Shown here in pieces: positions 32,363-41,035 of a DNA stretch of 64,000 bases. Every line of letters begins with the position of its first letter. Within the stretch, counting starts at the first letter, position 1. The translations under genes and the position numbers were made by a program. The DNA is from CAADGU01 sp035444285. Lineage in GTDB: Bacteria; Chloroflexota; Anaerolineae; Promineifilales; Promineifilaceae. The notes beneath the pieces were generated by a model that made no database searches, had not been told where the DNA came from, and saw only the letters and a list, made by a program, of their open reading frames with translations. The stretch spans positions 124,001 through 188,000 of the forward strand of contig DAOMOK010000010.1 in assembly GCA_035444285.1 (NCBI GenBank), given 5' to 3'.

Positions 32363-33358
32363 ATGAAAGTTTTATTTATTGGCGGTACCGGGATTATCAG
32401 TTCAGCGTGTGCGCCGCTGGCAGTGGAACGGGGCATGGATTTGTATTTATTAAACCGGGGGCAGAGCGCACGGCCGTCGCCGCCCGGCGCAACGGTTTTA
32501 CATGGCGATATACGGGACCGGGATTCGGCTTTGCAGGCATTGGGCGACCACCAGTTTGACGCGGTGGTGGAGTGGATCGCCTTTACGCCAGAGCATATTG
32601 AAACCGACCTGCGTTTGTTTCACGGCCGTACCCGCCAATATATCTTCATCAGTTCCGCCTCTGCTTACCAGACGCCGCCCGCCAACCTGCCCGTCACCGA
32701 AAGCACGCCGCTGCACAACCCCTACTGGGCCTACTCCCGCAACAAGATCGCCTGCGAAGAGCGGCTGCTGCGGGCGTACCGGGAGGATGGTTTTCCGATG
32801 ACAGTGGTACGGCCGTCGCACACCTACGACCAGACCCTCCTGCCCATGCACGGCGGCTACACCAACGTCCACCGGATGCGCCAGGGTAAAAAGGTGATCG
32901 TACACGGCGATGGCACGTCCCTGTGGACCATGACCCACCACCGCGACTTTGCCAAAGGGTTTGTGGGACTGCTGGGCAACAACCACACCATCGGCGAAAC
33001 CTATCACATTACCTCTGACGAATGGCTCACCTGGAACCAGATTGTCGAACTGGTTGCCCAGGCAGCCGGTGTGGAAGCGCACATCGTCCACATCCCCTCT
33101 GACTTCATCGCCCACTTCAGCAGCAGTTGGGGCGACAGCCTGCTGGGCGACAAAACCCACAGCATGATCTTCGACAACAGCAAAATCAAGCGGCTCGTGC
33201 CCGACTTTACCGCCGCCATCCCCTTCGCCCAGGGCGCCCGCGAAATCATGGCCTGGTACGACGCCGACCCCGCGCGGCAGGTCGTCAACACCGAACTCGA
33301 CCACCTCATGGACCGCATCATCTCCGCCTACGAATCAGCCCTGCCCGCCTCAGTATAG
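32363..33358 (+). CDS. NAD-dependent epimerase/dehydratase (extended SDR)
   Basis: This 331-aa protein has the Rossmann start MKVLFIGGTGIISSACAPL, the strand-4 region FISSASAYQTPP and the catalytic YxxxK in WAYSRNKIACEE near residue 130. It belongs to the extended short-chain dehydrogenase group that includes sugar-nucleotide epimerases and mRNA-binding CSP41-like proteins. The substrate is open. It starts 10 nt after the kinase-like gene, behind AAGGAGTAGACC. The last ACGGCCGT octamer before a 4-kb octamer-free stretch lies in this gene at 32809. Confidence 0.8.
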   Translation: MKVLFIGGTGIISSACAPLAVERGMDLYLLNRGQSARPSPPGATVLHGDIRDRDSALQALGDHQFDAVVEWIAFTPEHIETDLRLFHGRTRQYIFISSASAYQTPPANLPVTESTPLHNPYWAYSRNKIACEERLLRAYREDGFPMTVVRPSHTYDQTLLPMHGGYTNVHRMRQGKKVIVHGDGTSLWTMTHHRDFAKGFVGLLGNNHTIGETYHITSDEWLTWNQIVELVAQAAGVEAHIVHIPSDFIAHFSSSWGDSLLGDKTHSMIFDNSKIKRLVPDFTAAIPFAQGAREIMAWYDADPARQVVNTELDHLMDRIISAYESALPASV

Positions 33359-33486
33359 TATGTGAATGACTGGCCTAGCTCTATATACTGCATCTGTGTA
33401 GTAGTTGACCATTGGCGGGGTTTATCCCGCATTCGGTCAGTATAACAAGTGTTGGGCATCATTGACTCTTTTATTGGAAACGAAAC

Positions 33487-33984
33487 ATGGGTGTGAAGAA
33501 TTTCTTAATTGATGGCGTTTCCTGCGCCGGTAAAACTACGGTCTGCGACGAGCTACAAAGGCGCGGCTACCACGTCATCCACGGCGATGAGGAGTTGGCC
33601 TATTGGGGCGATCTAAAAACGGGGGAGCCTGTGCATGGTAGCTCTGACGAGCATCGTACCTGGATATGGGACGTTGAGAAGGTCAGAGCTTTGGTGGCTG
33701 ATAAAAACCATGCGGCAACATTCTTTTGCGGCGGTTCCCGGAATTCCGACCGCTTTATCGGTCTGTTTGATGAAGTTTTTGTTCTTGAGATCGATCTGGA
33801 TACGCTGAACCGGCGTCTGGCTGCCCGACCTGAAAACGAGTGGGGAGGAACAGCAAGTGAAGGGGAATCCTTTGCGCGATTACAACAGGAGACAAAAGAG
33901 GGTCTTCCCAAAAACGCAATCATAATTGATGCAACGGTCCCCCTCTCCAGCGTCGTGGGCACAATTCTTGAAAATGCCAACTGA
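33487..33984 (+). CDS. Small P-loop kinase-like protein
   Basis: This 165-aa protein begins with a strand and P-loop FLIDGVSCAGKTTVCDELQR, then HVIHGDEELAYWGDL and the LID-like region LAARPENEWGGTASEG. It resembles shikimate/gluconate-kinase-type or AAA_17/AAA_33 proteins that phosphorylate small molecules or nucleotides. Base composition is AT-richer than its neighbours and ACGGCCGT is absent, which hints at transfer. No partner gene is apparent. Confidence 0.65.
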   Translation: MGVKNFLIDGVSCAGKTTVCDELQRRGYHVIHGDEELAYWGDLKTGEPVHGSSDEHRTWIWDVEKVRALVADKNHAATFFCGGSRNSDRFIGLFDEVFVLEIDLDTLNRRLAARPENEWGGTASEGESFARLQQETKEGLPKNAIIIDATVPLSSVVGTILENAN

Positions 33985-34146
33985 TGAGACGTTCATGCAC
34001 CATGCATTTGGTCATGGCAACCTCGCCGCGTGTCCGATCACCTTATAGTGTGTGCAGCGGCTCAGATAGATTGGCCCCTCGAAACATCGTGTATACTTGA
34101 CCTGACCGAAGGCAGCACGGGTGGCGGTGTTAGAGGAGTTTAGAAT

Positions 34147-35145
34147 ATGACCCGTTCATGGCGCAGTCTAAATACACCAGCCGGATTGGAGCAGGCAACG
34201 CGCGTGCCCATCACCTTCACTTCCGAAGGCCACACACTCACCGGAACGCTGGTTAAGCCAGCAGGTGACGGCCCCTTTCCTACCATCGTAGTCCTGCACA
34301 GTGCCAGCGCGGGCAAGCAAGATCACCCGCTGTATTTGCATCTCGCTCAAGCCATGAATGAAATCGGCGTCGCCGTCTATATCTATGATCGCCGGGGCGA
34401 GGACATCCCTCCCAAAGAACGTGTGCACCCCGGTTATATGGCCCTGGGACGTGATGGGCTTGCGGCTGTTCGGATGCTCAAGACACGTGATGACGTGGAT
34501 GCAACACATATCGGCCTTTGGGGCGTCAGTCAGGGCGGATGGATAGCGCCGGCCGCTTTTGGGCAAAGCCCGGATGATATCGCCTTCATGATCCTGGTAT
34601 CCAGTTCAGGCGTCGGCCCGGCAAAGCAGATGGTCCACGCCGTTCCTCACGTGCTGCGTGCGCTCGGCTATGGCGAAGCGGTAGCCGAAGCAGGTGCACA
34701 CCTGCGCCAAAAGGTTGACGGGTATTATCGTGGCGAGGTCACGCGCGAAGCGGCTCAGGCACTCATTGATCAATATAAGGATGAACCCTGGTTCGAGCAC
34801 GTGTATATTGCTGAGAGCCTGCCCGAAGCTGTCGCCCAAACCGGCTGGGACAATGAAACACGATTTGATCCCTGGTCAGTTTTCAGCCGGATTACCGTGC
34901 CCCTACTGCTCCTCTACGGCGAGAACGATCCGTGGATTCCCGTAGAGGAAAGCATGGCTATCTGGCGCGACGCCCTTGTCCAGGCAGGCAATGATGATGG
35001 TGAGCTTCATCGCGTCCCGCATACCGGCCACCTCATGTTGATTGATGAACCCGCGTATGTTGATGAGAGGGAACTGCGTGCCAGAGAATTTTCGCCTGTC
35101 TATACGCGACTGATACAAGATTTTGTCCGCCGTGTTGTGACCTGA
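34147..35145 (+). CDS. Alpha/beta hydrolase (dienelactone hydrolase-like)
   Basis: The 332-aa hydrolase starts at ATG 34147 behind AGAGGAGTTTAGAAT. It has the oxyanion region VVLHSASAGKQDHPLYLHLA, IYDRRGED, the nucleophile elbow GVSQGGWIAP near 139, LLYGENDPWIPVEES near 257 with the acidic residue, and VPHTGHLML near 290 with His. It hydrolyses esters or related bonds. The wide spacing to its neighbours and the lack of ACGGCCGT suggest an isolated, possibly acquired gene. Confidence 0.82.
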   Translation: MTRSWRSLNTPAGLEQATRVPITFTSEGHTLTGTLVKPAGDGPFPTIVVLHSASAGKQDHPLYLHLAQAMNEIGVAVYIYDRRGEDIPPKERVHPGYMALGRDGLAAVRMLKTRDDVDATHIGLWGVSQGGWIAPAAFGQSPDDIAFMILVSSSGVGPAKQMVHAVPHVLRALGYGEAVAEAGAHLRQKVDGYYRGEVTREAAQALIDQYKDEPWFEHVYIAESLPEAVAQTGWDNETRFDPWSVFSRITVPLLLLYGENDPWIPVEESMAIWRDALVQAGNDDGELHRVPHTGHLMLIDEPAYVDERELRAREFSPVYTRLIQDFVRRVVT

Positions 35146-35276
35146 TGAAGCTGGAATTTGATCATGTAATTGACAGAAAAGGGGGATATGTCATACTCCA
35201 GATGTTATTTGTGGGAATCTTTCACACGTTTGTGCCCATGAGTGGGCATGCTTGAAGTAAACCATTGGAGGTCATA

Positions 35277-35714
35277 GTGAGCGAATATATACCCAGCCCC
35301 CGGCAGTGGGTGGCAGAACAAGTTGAACTCTATGAAGGCAGCGGCGGTACGGCCGGTTTGACCTTGAGGGACACGGGGCTGCCCGTGATCATTGTGACCA
35401 ATAGAGGCTGGAAAACAGGGGCGATCCGCAAAACCCCCTTAATGAGAGTGGTGGACGGAAATAACTATATCCTGGTGGCCTCCCAGGGCGGCGCACCCAC
35501 GCATCCGCAGTGGTATCACAATTTGCAGGCGGATCCGAACGTTGAAATCCGCGACAAGACGGAAGTTTTTACCATGCGCGTGCGCGAAGTGGTAGATTCT
35601 GCCGAGAGAGAACGACTCTGGGCTATCGCGGTCGAAGCCTTTCCGCCTTATCAAGAGTATCAGAACAAAACCGACCGCGTCATCCCCATATTCATCGCCG
35701 AACCCGTCGCGTAA
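35277..35714 (+). CDS. Nitroreductase/deazaflavin (F420)-dependent family protein
   Basis: The 145-aa protein starts at GTG 35277 behind GGAGG (the TTG at 35265 overlaps that site, so it is rejected). The family pattern is VTNRGWKTGAIRKTPLMRV, then VASQGGAPTHPQWYHNLQAD and VEIRDKTEVFTMRVREV. Members such as DDN use F420H2 to reduce quinones or nitro compounds, or act on unsaturated substrates. It is a single gene in an octamer-poor area. The enzyme activity is inferred from the family only. Confidence 0.82.
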   Translation: MSEYIPSPRQWVAEQVELYEGSGGTAGLTLRDTGLPVIIVTNRGWKTGAIRKTPLMRVVDGNNYILVASQGGAPTHPQWYHNLQADPNVEIRDKTEVFTMRVREVVDSAERERLWAIAVEAFPPYQEYQNKTDRVIPIFIAEPVA

Positions 35715-35771
35715 GGACTGCCCGGCCTGCCCTAGGCAAACCTTCCTGACCCAGGCGCCAGCATTGTCAGG

Positions 35772-35849
35772 TTTCCTTGCTGGAAAAAAAATTTCCTTAC
35801 TAGAAAATATTTTTTCCTTACTAGAAACGGATCATTTCCTTACTAGAAA
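35772..35849. repeat. Four phased copies of TTTCCTTACTAGAAA
   Basis: Copies start at 35772 (one variant, TTTCCTTGCTGGAAA), 35792, 35813 and 35835, so the spacing is 20, 21 and 22 bp, close to two helical turns. Each unit has TTTC/GAAA ends. The array lies 71-148 bp upstream of the predicted promoter of the DinB-like gene and downstream of the DDN-like gene. It looks like a multi-site operator or binding array. Confidence 0.75.
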
Positions 35850-35919
35850 ATCCTCTCTCACACTGCGCTGTTTTAGCCTGTTTCCTCACCACCACGTTAC
35901 GCCGTTGGCCACATAGACC

Positions 35920-35949
35920 TTGACCCTACTCGAACACTTGTGCTAAACT
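35920..35949 (+). promoter_or_regulatory. Sigma-70-like promoter of the DinB-family gene
   Basis: TTGACC and TAAACT are separated by 18 bp, 31 bp before the ATG at 35981. Confidence 0.5.
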
Positions 35950-35980
35950 CCTCTTGCTCGCCGACAAAAGGAGTTATCCC

Positions 35981-36478
35981 ATGAATGTAAACACCGTTCG
36001 CCAAACGACACTGGATGTGATTTACGAGAACTGGCGGCAGTATAACGCCAAACTACGCACCGCCATTGCGCCGCTGACAGATGAGCAGCTAAAGCTGCAA
36101 CCTGCGGCGCGAATGTGGCCGCTGGGGCAGATTGTGCAGCACATCATCAGTGTAAGGGCCGGGTGGTTCAGCGGCACCTTACAGGACAACGACGACGTGA
36201 TGGACGCCTACATGATGTGGGGGCAGCAAGACTCGCCACCTCGCAGTGCGGCGGAACTGGCGCGTGGTCTTGATGAGACGTGGGCGTTCATCGAGAGCCG
36301 CTTGCAGCGCTGGACTCCCGCAGAGTGTGCTCTGACCTTTCCCGACGAGTGGGAGGGCCAGACGTATGAGGTGTCGCGCAGTTGGGTGATCTATCATGTG
36401 TTGGAACATGACCTGCATCACGGCGGCGAGGTCTCGTTATTACTGGGCATGAACGGCCTGCCAGCGCCGGATATTTAG
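35981..36478 (+). CDS. DinB-family protein
   Basis: The 165-aa four-helix protein starts at ATG 35981, behind AAAAGGAGTTATCCC. The DinB metal-site pattern is visible: QIVQHIISVRAGWFSG near 47-62 gives the first His, and VLEHDLHHGGEVSLLLG near 141-157 gives the other two. DinB/YfiT-like proteins are metal-dependent, thiol-using enzymes of mostly unknown substrate, some linked to damage response or bacillithiol chemistry. A phased repeat array and a promoter lie upstream. It sits in the ACGGCCGT-free region, so it may be acquired. Confidence 0.82.
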   Translation: MNVNTVRQTTLDVIYENWRQYNAKLRTAIAPLTDEQLKLQPAARMWPLGQIVQHIISVRAGWFSGTLQDNDDVMDAYMMWGQQDSPPRSAAELARGLDETWAFIESRLQRWTPAECALTFPDEWEGQTYEVSRSWVIYHVLEHDLHHGGEVSLLLGMNGLPAPDI

Positions 36479-36482
36479 AACC

Positions 36483-36591
36483 CAATGTGCAACTTTATTT
36501 TCATTAGAGAGGAGTTGGCATCCTCAGATGCCAACGGGCGCATTCTCAAATGCGCCCTCCTCGATTAAATCGGGCAAAAAGTTGCACATTG
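36483..36591. repeat. 109-nt branched palindromic element
   Basis: The outer arms CAATGTGCAACTTT and AAAGTTGCACATTG are perfect complements (14 bp). Inside, GAGGAG pairs with CTCCTC and encloses two adjacent 9-bp hairpins, GTTGGCATC/GATGCCAAC and GGGCGCATT/AATGCGCCC, both with the loop CTCA. A small CGAT/ATCG hairpin may add a third arm. It starts five bases after the DinB stop. It could be a miniature mobile element or a structured RNA. Confidence 0.85.
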
Positions 36592-36665
36592 CGTACTTAT
36601 GATACTTTTCGTAGTTGGCCGCCAATACCGTCGCCCGATGAATAGGAAAAACCCGTGAGGTCATT

Positions 36666-37925
36666 ATGCTAACCATCAATATCGAAACCGCCCGGCGTTT
36701 TGTTCTGGGCAAACAAGGTTTGTGGCCGGGGCGGCGCTGGCGCGGCGTGGCAGGCACGGCGCAGGCCATGCGCGCCATTGAATACCTGCAACTGGATCCC
36801 CTGCAAATCATTGCCCGCAGTCAGGATATCATGTTATACGGCCGTGTCCTGGACTACACCCCTGGCCTGTGGGAAGAAGTGACCTACCAACAGCGCCAAT
36901 TTTTTGATTGGGGTGGCTGGCTGGCCGTCCGACCCATGGAGGAACTGCCACACTGGCGCGTGGTTATGCACCGCGAGCGGGATGGCAACTATGGCGATGC
37001 CCGCATTCGCCAGATGGCCCACGAGCACGCCGAAGCCATCGCCGAGATGCGCACCATTTTGCAGGAGCGTGATGTCGTCAGCAACCGTGACTTCAAGATG
37101 GAAACACGGCAGCGCACCCAAAGCTATCGCGGCCGTAAAGACAGCTCCTTGGCTTTGTACTATCTGTGGCGCACCGGTGAAGTAATGACTCACCACCGCG
37201 AAAACTTCGAGCGTGTGTATGCACTCACAGAAAAGGTCGCCCCCGCCCACCTGATTTATGAGAGCAGCGAGACTGAGACTGATCGCTTTCTGATCAAAAA
37301 GGAAGTTAGCTGCAGCGGACTGTCGCGGATCAAACGTACGAGCGAAGCATGGGGGCGTGGCGAGCCGGATCGCGCGGCAAAGAAAGTGCTTGAGAGGATG
37401 TTAGCTGATGGTGAACTGATCGAAGTGAAAGTAGAAGGTTGGAAAGCATTACACCTGGCACTCGGCAGCGACGTTGAATTGCTGCATGAACTGAGCGCCG
37501 GGCGTATGCCGCCGGCATGGGCGCCGCTGGCTGCAACTACCACAGAAGAGGTTGTCTTCCTGGCCCCACTTGATCCCGTCAGCGCGCGGGGACGGGCCAA
37601 AGTTCTGTTTGACTTTGATTATGTGTGGGAGGTGTATAAACCGGCGGATAAACGCAAATTTGGCTACTACACACTGCCGGTTTTGTGGGGCGACCGGCTG
37701 GTAGCGCGGTTTGACAGCAAACTCGACCGGGCAACCAATACGTTCATCATCTTGGGCTTTTGGCTAGAAAATGAGGCGCTGGGCCAGGATGAAGCATTTG
37801 CTGAGGCATTGGCCGCCGGTTTTGCCCGCTTTGTCCACTTCCTGGGCGCAAGCAAACTGGAAGCAGAGGTGATTACTCAGCCGCTGCTGCGCCAGCGCCT
37901 AATCGCATTAATGCCTGATGCGTGA
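36666..37925 (+). CDS. Winged-helix DNA-binding protein, YcaQ-like (HTH_42 family)
   Basis: The 419-aa protein shows the YcaQ-type N-terminal region ARRFVLGKQGLWPGR, GTAQAMRAIEYLQLDPLQII and a winged-helix stretch near 95-170. The C-terminal part has TTEEVVFLAPLDPVSARG, FDFDYVWEVYKPADKRKFGY and TLPVLWGDRLVARFDSKLD. E. coli YcaQ is a DNA glycosylase that unhooks interstrand crosslinks, so a repair role is likely. The final codons (Pro-Asp-Ala-stop, CCTGATGCGTGATG) resemble the GTGATGC repeat units. GTGAGGTCATT precedes the ATG. Confidence 0.82.
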   Translation: MLTINIETARRFVLGKQGLWPGRRWRGVAGTAQAMRAIEYLQLDPLQIIARSQDIMLYGRVLDYTPGLWEEVTYQQRQFFDWGGWLAVRPMEELPHWRVVMHRERDGNYGDARIRQMAHEHAEAIAEMRTILQERDVVSNRDFKMETRQRTQSYRGRKDSSLALYYLWRTGEVMTHHRENFERVYALTEKVAPAHLIYESSETETDRFLIKKEVSCSGLSRIKRTSEAWGRGEPDRAAKKVLERMLADGELIEVKVEGWKALHLALGSDVELLHELSAGRMPPAWAPLAATTTEEVVFLAPLDPVSARGRAKVLFDFDYVWEVYKPADKRKFGYYTLPVLWGDRLVARFDSKLDRATNTFIILGFWLENEALGQDEAFAEALAAGFARFVHFLGASKLEAEVITQPLLRQRLIALMPDA

Positions 37926-37986
37926 TGCTATCAACAACAAACTCAACCAACTTACGGTTGTTTGCACAAGCACCTGGAGGAATTAC

Positions 37987-38259
37987 ATGATCATTGTTTC
38001 GGGAAAACTATTTATCGCCGCCGGTCAACGGGAAACTTTCCTGCGTTCTTCGCACGAAGCCATGGTGCTGGCCAGGCAAACAAAAGGATGCCATGATTTT
38101 GTGGTAGCGGCTGACCCCATCATCCCGGACCGCGTCAATGTCTATGAGGAGTGGGACTCAGAAGCCAACCTGGAAATGTTTCGCGGCTCTGGCCCGGATA
38201 ACACACTCACCGAACTTATCGTGCGTGCTGATGTGTCCCAATATCAGGTGATGAGCTAA
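37987..38259 (+). CDS. Antibiotic biosynthesis monooxygenase (ABM) domain protein
   Basis: The 90-aa ferredoxin-like barrel starts at ATG 37987 behind CTGGAGGAATTAC. It reads IVSGKLFIAAGQRETFLRS, TKGCHDFVVAADP and VNVYEEWDSEANLEMF, the usual ABM pattern (EEW near 57). Such dimeric proteins oxidise quinol-like compounds or degrade heme; some are non-enzymatic. The neighbouring YcaQ-like gene ends 61 nt upstream, and a longer frame that overlaps it is rejected. Confidence 0.82.
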   Translation: MIIVSGKLFIAAGQRETFLRSSHEAMVLARQTKGCHDFVVAADPIIPDRVNVYEEWDSEANLEMFRGSGPDNTLTELIVRADVSQYQVMS

Positions 38260-38268
38260 GAAATACGC

Positions 38269-39561
38269 CTATTGCGTGCGCTGGATATGAGCGCCCAGGG
38301 CGCGGAGTTTCTCGTCTACGCGCTCATAGCCCCGGTCAATTTGCTGGATGTTGTGGATGGTGGTTTCCCCTTTGGCGCATAGCCCGGCCATGATCATGGC
38401 CATACCGGCGCGAATGTCCGGGCTGGGCACACCCTGTGGATTGGCCTGCATTCCGTTGCCACCCTGCACCAGCACCCGGTGCGGATCACACAAGACTATG
38501 CGCGCCCCCATAAAGGCCAGATGATCCACAAAAAAGAAACGGCTTTCGTACATCCAGTCATGCAGCAAAATGGAGCCATTAGCCTGGGTAGCCATGACCA
38601 GGGCGATGCTCATCAAGTCGGGCGGGAAGCCGGGCCAGGGCATCGGTTTGATTTCGGGAATGCGCCCACCGAGTGCAGCTTCAATTTCCAATGATTGGTC
38701 GTCGGGGATGAGGATGTCGTTGCCGTCGTCAATCCAATGGACGCCCAGTTTTTCATACACCAGGCGGATCATGCCCAGGTTTTGCGGTTCGGCGTTTTGG
38801 ATGCGCACTTCGCCGCGGGTCACGGCCGTCGCCCCAATAAAACTGCCCACCTCCATAAAATCCGAGCCAATGCGGAACTCGGCCCCACCCAGCCGGTCTA
38901 CACCCTGCACCGTCAGGCGGCTGCTGCCAATGCCGCTAATTTGCGCCCCCATCCGGTTCAAAAAGTGGCATAAATCTTGCACGTGTGGCTCGCTGGCGGC
39001 ATTGTCAATGATCGTTTCCCCCTTCGCCAGCACCGCCGCCATGAGCGTGTTTTCGGTGGCGGTGACGCTGGCTTCGGCCAGCAGCAGGTAGCCCGCGCCG
39101 TGCAACCCATCCACATTCATGTTGAAGTGCCCACGTGGATACATGCTCACATCCACGCCCAATGCTTTGAGGGCGCGAATGTGGGTGTCCAACGGCCGTC
39201 CGCCAATCACATCCCCACCCGGCAGCGGCAGTTCCACCTGGCCCATACGCGCCAGCATTGGTCCCGAAAAGACAAACGAGGCCCGTGTGCGCCCCGCCAG
39301 ATGGCTATCCAGTTTACTTTTTCGCACGTTTTGGGCATGAATGCGCCAGCTTCCCTCACCTAAATTTGTCGTTTCCACCCCCAGGTCATGCAAAACATCA
39401 AAGGTAGAACGCACGTCTTGAATGTCTGGAATGTTGTGTAAAATGACCGGCTCATCCGTCAGCAGGCAGGCGGGCAGCAGCTTGAGCGCGGCGTTTTTGT
39501 TGCCGCTGGCCGTCATCGTTCCCCTGAGTGGATGGCCCCCTTCAATGATAAATTTCCCCAT
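38269..39561 (-). CDS. murA: UDP-N-acetylglucosamine 1-carboxyvinyltransferase
   Basis: MurA adds enolpyruvate to UDP-GlcNAc, the first committed step of peptidoglycan synthesis. The 430-aa length is normal. It has the N-terminal GTMTASGNKNAALKLLPACL, the R-rich loop TRASFVFSGPMLARMG near 92, the flexible active-site loop LPGGDVIGGRPLDTHI near 113, and the C-terminal DIRAGMAMIMAGLCAKGET. The nucleophile and proton-donor Cys of E. coli (Cys115) is Asp117 here. Asp at this site occurs in mycobacterial and chlamydial MurA and makes the enzyme insensitive to fosfomycin. It lies downstream of a glycosyltransferase on the same strand and may be its own unit. Confidence 0.93.
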   Translation of the reverse strand: MGKFIIEGGHPLRGTMTASGNKNAALKLLPACLLTDEPVILHNIPDIQDVRSTFDVLHDLGVETTNLGEGSWRIHAQNVRKSKLDSHLAGRTRASFVFSGPMLARMGQVELPLPGGDVIGGRPLDTHIRALKALGVDVSMYPRGHFNMNVDGLHGAGYLLLAEASVTATENTLMAAVLAKGETIIDNAASEPHVQDLCHFLNRMGAQISGIGSSRLTVQGVDRLGGAEFRIGSDFMEVGSFIGATAVTRGEVRIQNAEPQNLGMIRLVYEKLGVHWIDDGNDILIPDDQSLEIEAALGGRIPEIKPMPWPGFPPDLMSIALVMATQANGSILLHDWMYESRFFFVDHLAFMGARIVLCDPHRVLVQGGNGMQANPQGVPSPDIRAGMAMIMAGLCAKGETTIHNIQQIDRGYERVDEKLRALGAHIQRTQ

Positions 39562-39575
39562 GATTCCTCTTCCTC

Positions 39576-39615
39576 AATGAAATAGTAATGGCTTGTACAC
39601 CATGACTATTTCATT
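39576..39615. promoter_or_regulatory. Inverted repeat upstream of murA
   Basis: AATGAAATAGT pairs with ACTATTTCATT around TATGGCTTG-type sequence, 15 bp upstream of the murA start on the minus strand. It could be an operator or an end-of-operon hairpin for the gene upstream. Confidence 0.5.
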
Positions 39616-39697
39616 GTAGCCAGCCCCCACAGCCCTGGCAAACAGCGATTCGCCTACGGCCGTCACCGTTCATGCAACGGTCATTTATATGGGGAAA

Positions 39698-39728
39698 GAC
39701 CCAAAGGGGTTTCAAAACCCTTCGGGTC
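39698..39728. repeat. GACCCAAAGGGGTTTCAAAACCCTTCGGGTC hairpin
   Basis: Near-palindromic element that supplies the last codons and stop (Pro-Glu-Gly-Phe-stop) of the minus-strand glycosyltransferase. The same repeat occurs in perfect form at 45037-45069. Confidence 0.8.
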
Positions 39729-41022
39729 TGGCATTCATACCCCCATTAGCGCCAAACACATTCTCCAACTGCACCCGCAGCTTGTGGCGCAGCAAGCTGT
39801 AAGAGAAATGATGGCGTGCCAGGTCATAGTTGCGCTCGACCATCTCTGCCAGCAATACCGGGTCCTCTAACACTGCTCGCGTCTGCGTCACCGTCTCATC
39901 CGTCACAAACTCATCAAACTCAATCACCCGGAACCCCTTGGGCCGAATATCGGTGGAATAAATGGAGTAGTTATTGACCACAATCGGTTTGCGAAAGTAG
40001 ATGGCTTCCAAAAAAGCATTGCCAAAGCCTTCAAAAACGGATGGATACGTCACCAGATCGGCGTGATTATAGGCGTCCCACAAGTTGTAAATTTTCTGTC
40101 CATTGGCCGTTTGTCCACGCACATCGTCAAAAATATCGGCGCAGAAGATGGTGGGCACACCCAACATCGCGGCATATTCACGCACCCGCTGTTCATACTC
40201 ATCCCCCTCGTCGCCAGAGGCATGGCTGATGACCAGGTGCGCCGGGCGCTGCAAGCGCCGCACCAGTTCAATGGCATGTTCAATCCCCTTGCGCTGCACC
40301 ACCCGCGTCGGCTGCAACACGAACAACTCGTCCGGAGCAATGCCCAGCCGTTCGCGTAAATCGGCCGAATAGTCGTCAATGCCCGGCGCCGCTTCCTCAT
40401 AATTCATCACATTGGGAATAATAGCCGACCCCACACCGCGCCGCCGCGCCAGTTGGTGCTGCGCCTGGCTGTTGATGACCACATGGGAGATGGAGGGCAA
40501 ATCCGGCGGGAAGGCCATGTTGATGTAATCTGGGATGCCGTTCACCAGAAAACGTTTGCGCTCCCAGGCAAAATCATGGTGATGGGCAATGGTGGGTATG
40601 CCCGTTTCGGCAATCACTTCCGTCAGCGCCAGCCCCAGCGGTACGTTCAGGGGAATGGCCAGCACATTTTCAGGAATGAGGGCGTCAATCTTGAATTTGT
40701 GCAAAAAACGGTAGAGATGCCGCCGGAAATTGCCGCGCCAGTGGTGAATCCACAGGGTATCTTCACCACTGCGTCGGCTCTGGGCAAAAAAGCGGTCGTG
40801 CCGTTCCTGAATTTCCGGGTGGCGATAATACGCTTCTGGCACAACCATGCTGCGCCTGGCCGGCCGGTCGCTGTAGCCGGAAAAGTAATAACATTTGTGC
40901 CCCATCCCTTCCAACACTTCAGCCCACTTGGCCGTCTCCAGAGAAACACCATCGGTATCGGCAAAACGGGTGGAAACAAAACCGATGTGGAGGGATTGGC
41001 GATTAATGGGTTGGTCTATCAT
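39712..41022 (-). CDS. GT4-family glycosyltransferase
   Basis: The 436-aa protein starts at ATG 41022. It has a GT-B fold: the N-terminal part FVSTRFADTDGVSLETAKW and HHWRGNFRRHLYRFLHKFK, acceptor side AHHHDFAWERKRFL, and C-terminal donor side VLQPTRVVQRKGIEHAIELV with the EX7E-type YPSVFEGFGNAFLEAIYFRK. The start resembles glycosyltransferases that extend glucosylglycerate-type solutes (mannosylglucosylglycerate pathway), but this is recall and needs comparison. The context supports it: the USP-GpgS fusion and a GpgP-like phosphatase are in the same run. The C-terminus is altered by a repeat. Confidence 0.8.
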   Translation of the reverse strand: MIDQPINRQSLHIGFVSTRFADTDGVSLETAKWAEVLEGMGHKCYYFSGYSDRPARRSMVVPEAYYRHPEIQERHDRFFAQSRRSGEDTLWIHHWRGNFRRHLYRFLHKFKIDALIPENVLAIPLNVPLGLALTEVIAETGIPTIAHHHDFAWERKRFLVNGIPDYINMAFPPDLPSISHVVINSQAQHQLARRRGVGSAIIPNVMNYEEAAPGIDDYSADLRERLGIAPDELFVLQPTRVVQRKGIEHAIELVRRLQRPAHLVISHASGDEGDEYEQRVREYAAMLGVPTIFCADIFDDVRGQTANGQKIYNLWDAYNHADLVTYPSVFEGFGNAFLEAIYFRKPIVVNNYSIYSTDIRPKGFRVIEFDEFVTDETVTQTRAVLEDPVLLAEMVERNYDLARHHFSYSLLRHKLRVQLENVFGANGGMNARPEGF

Positions 41023-41035
41023 GGTTGATTTCCTT

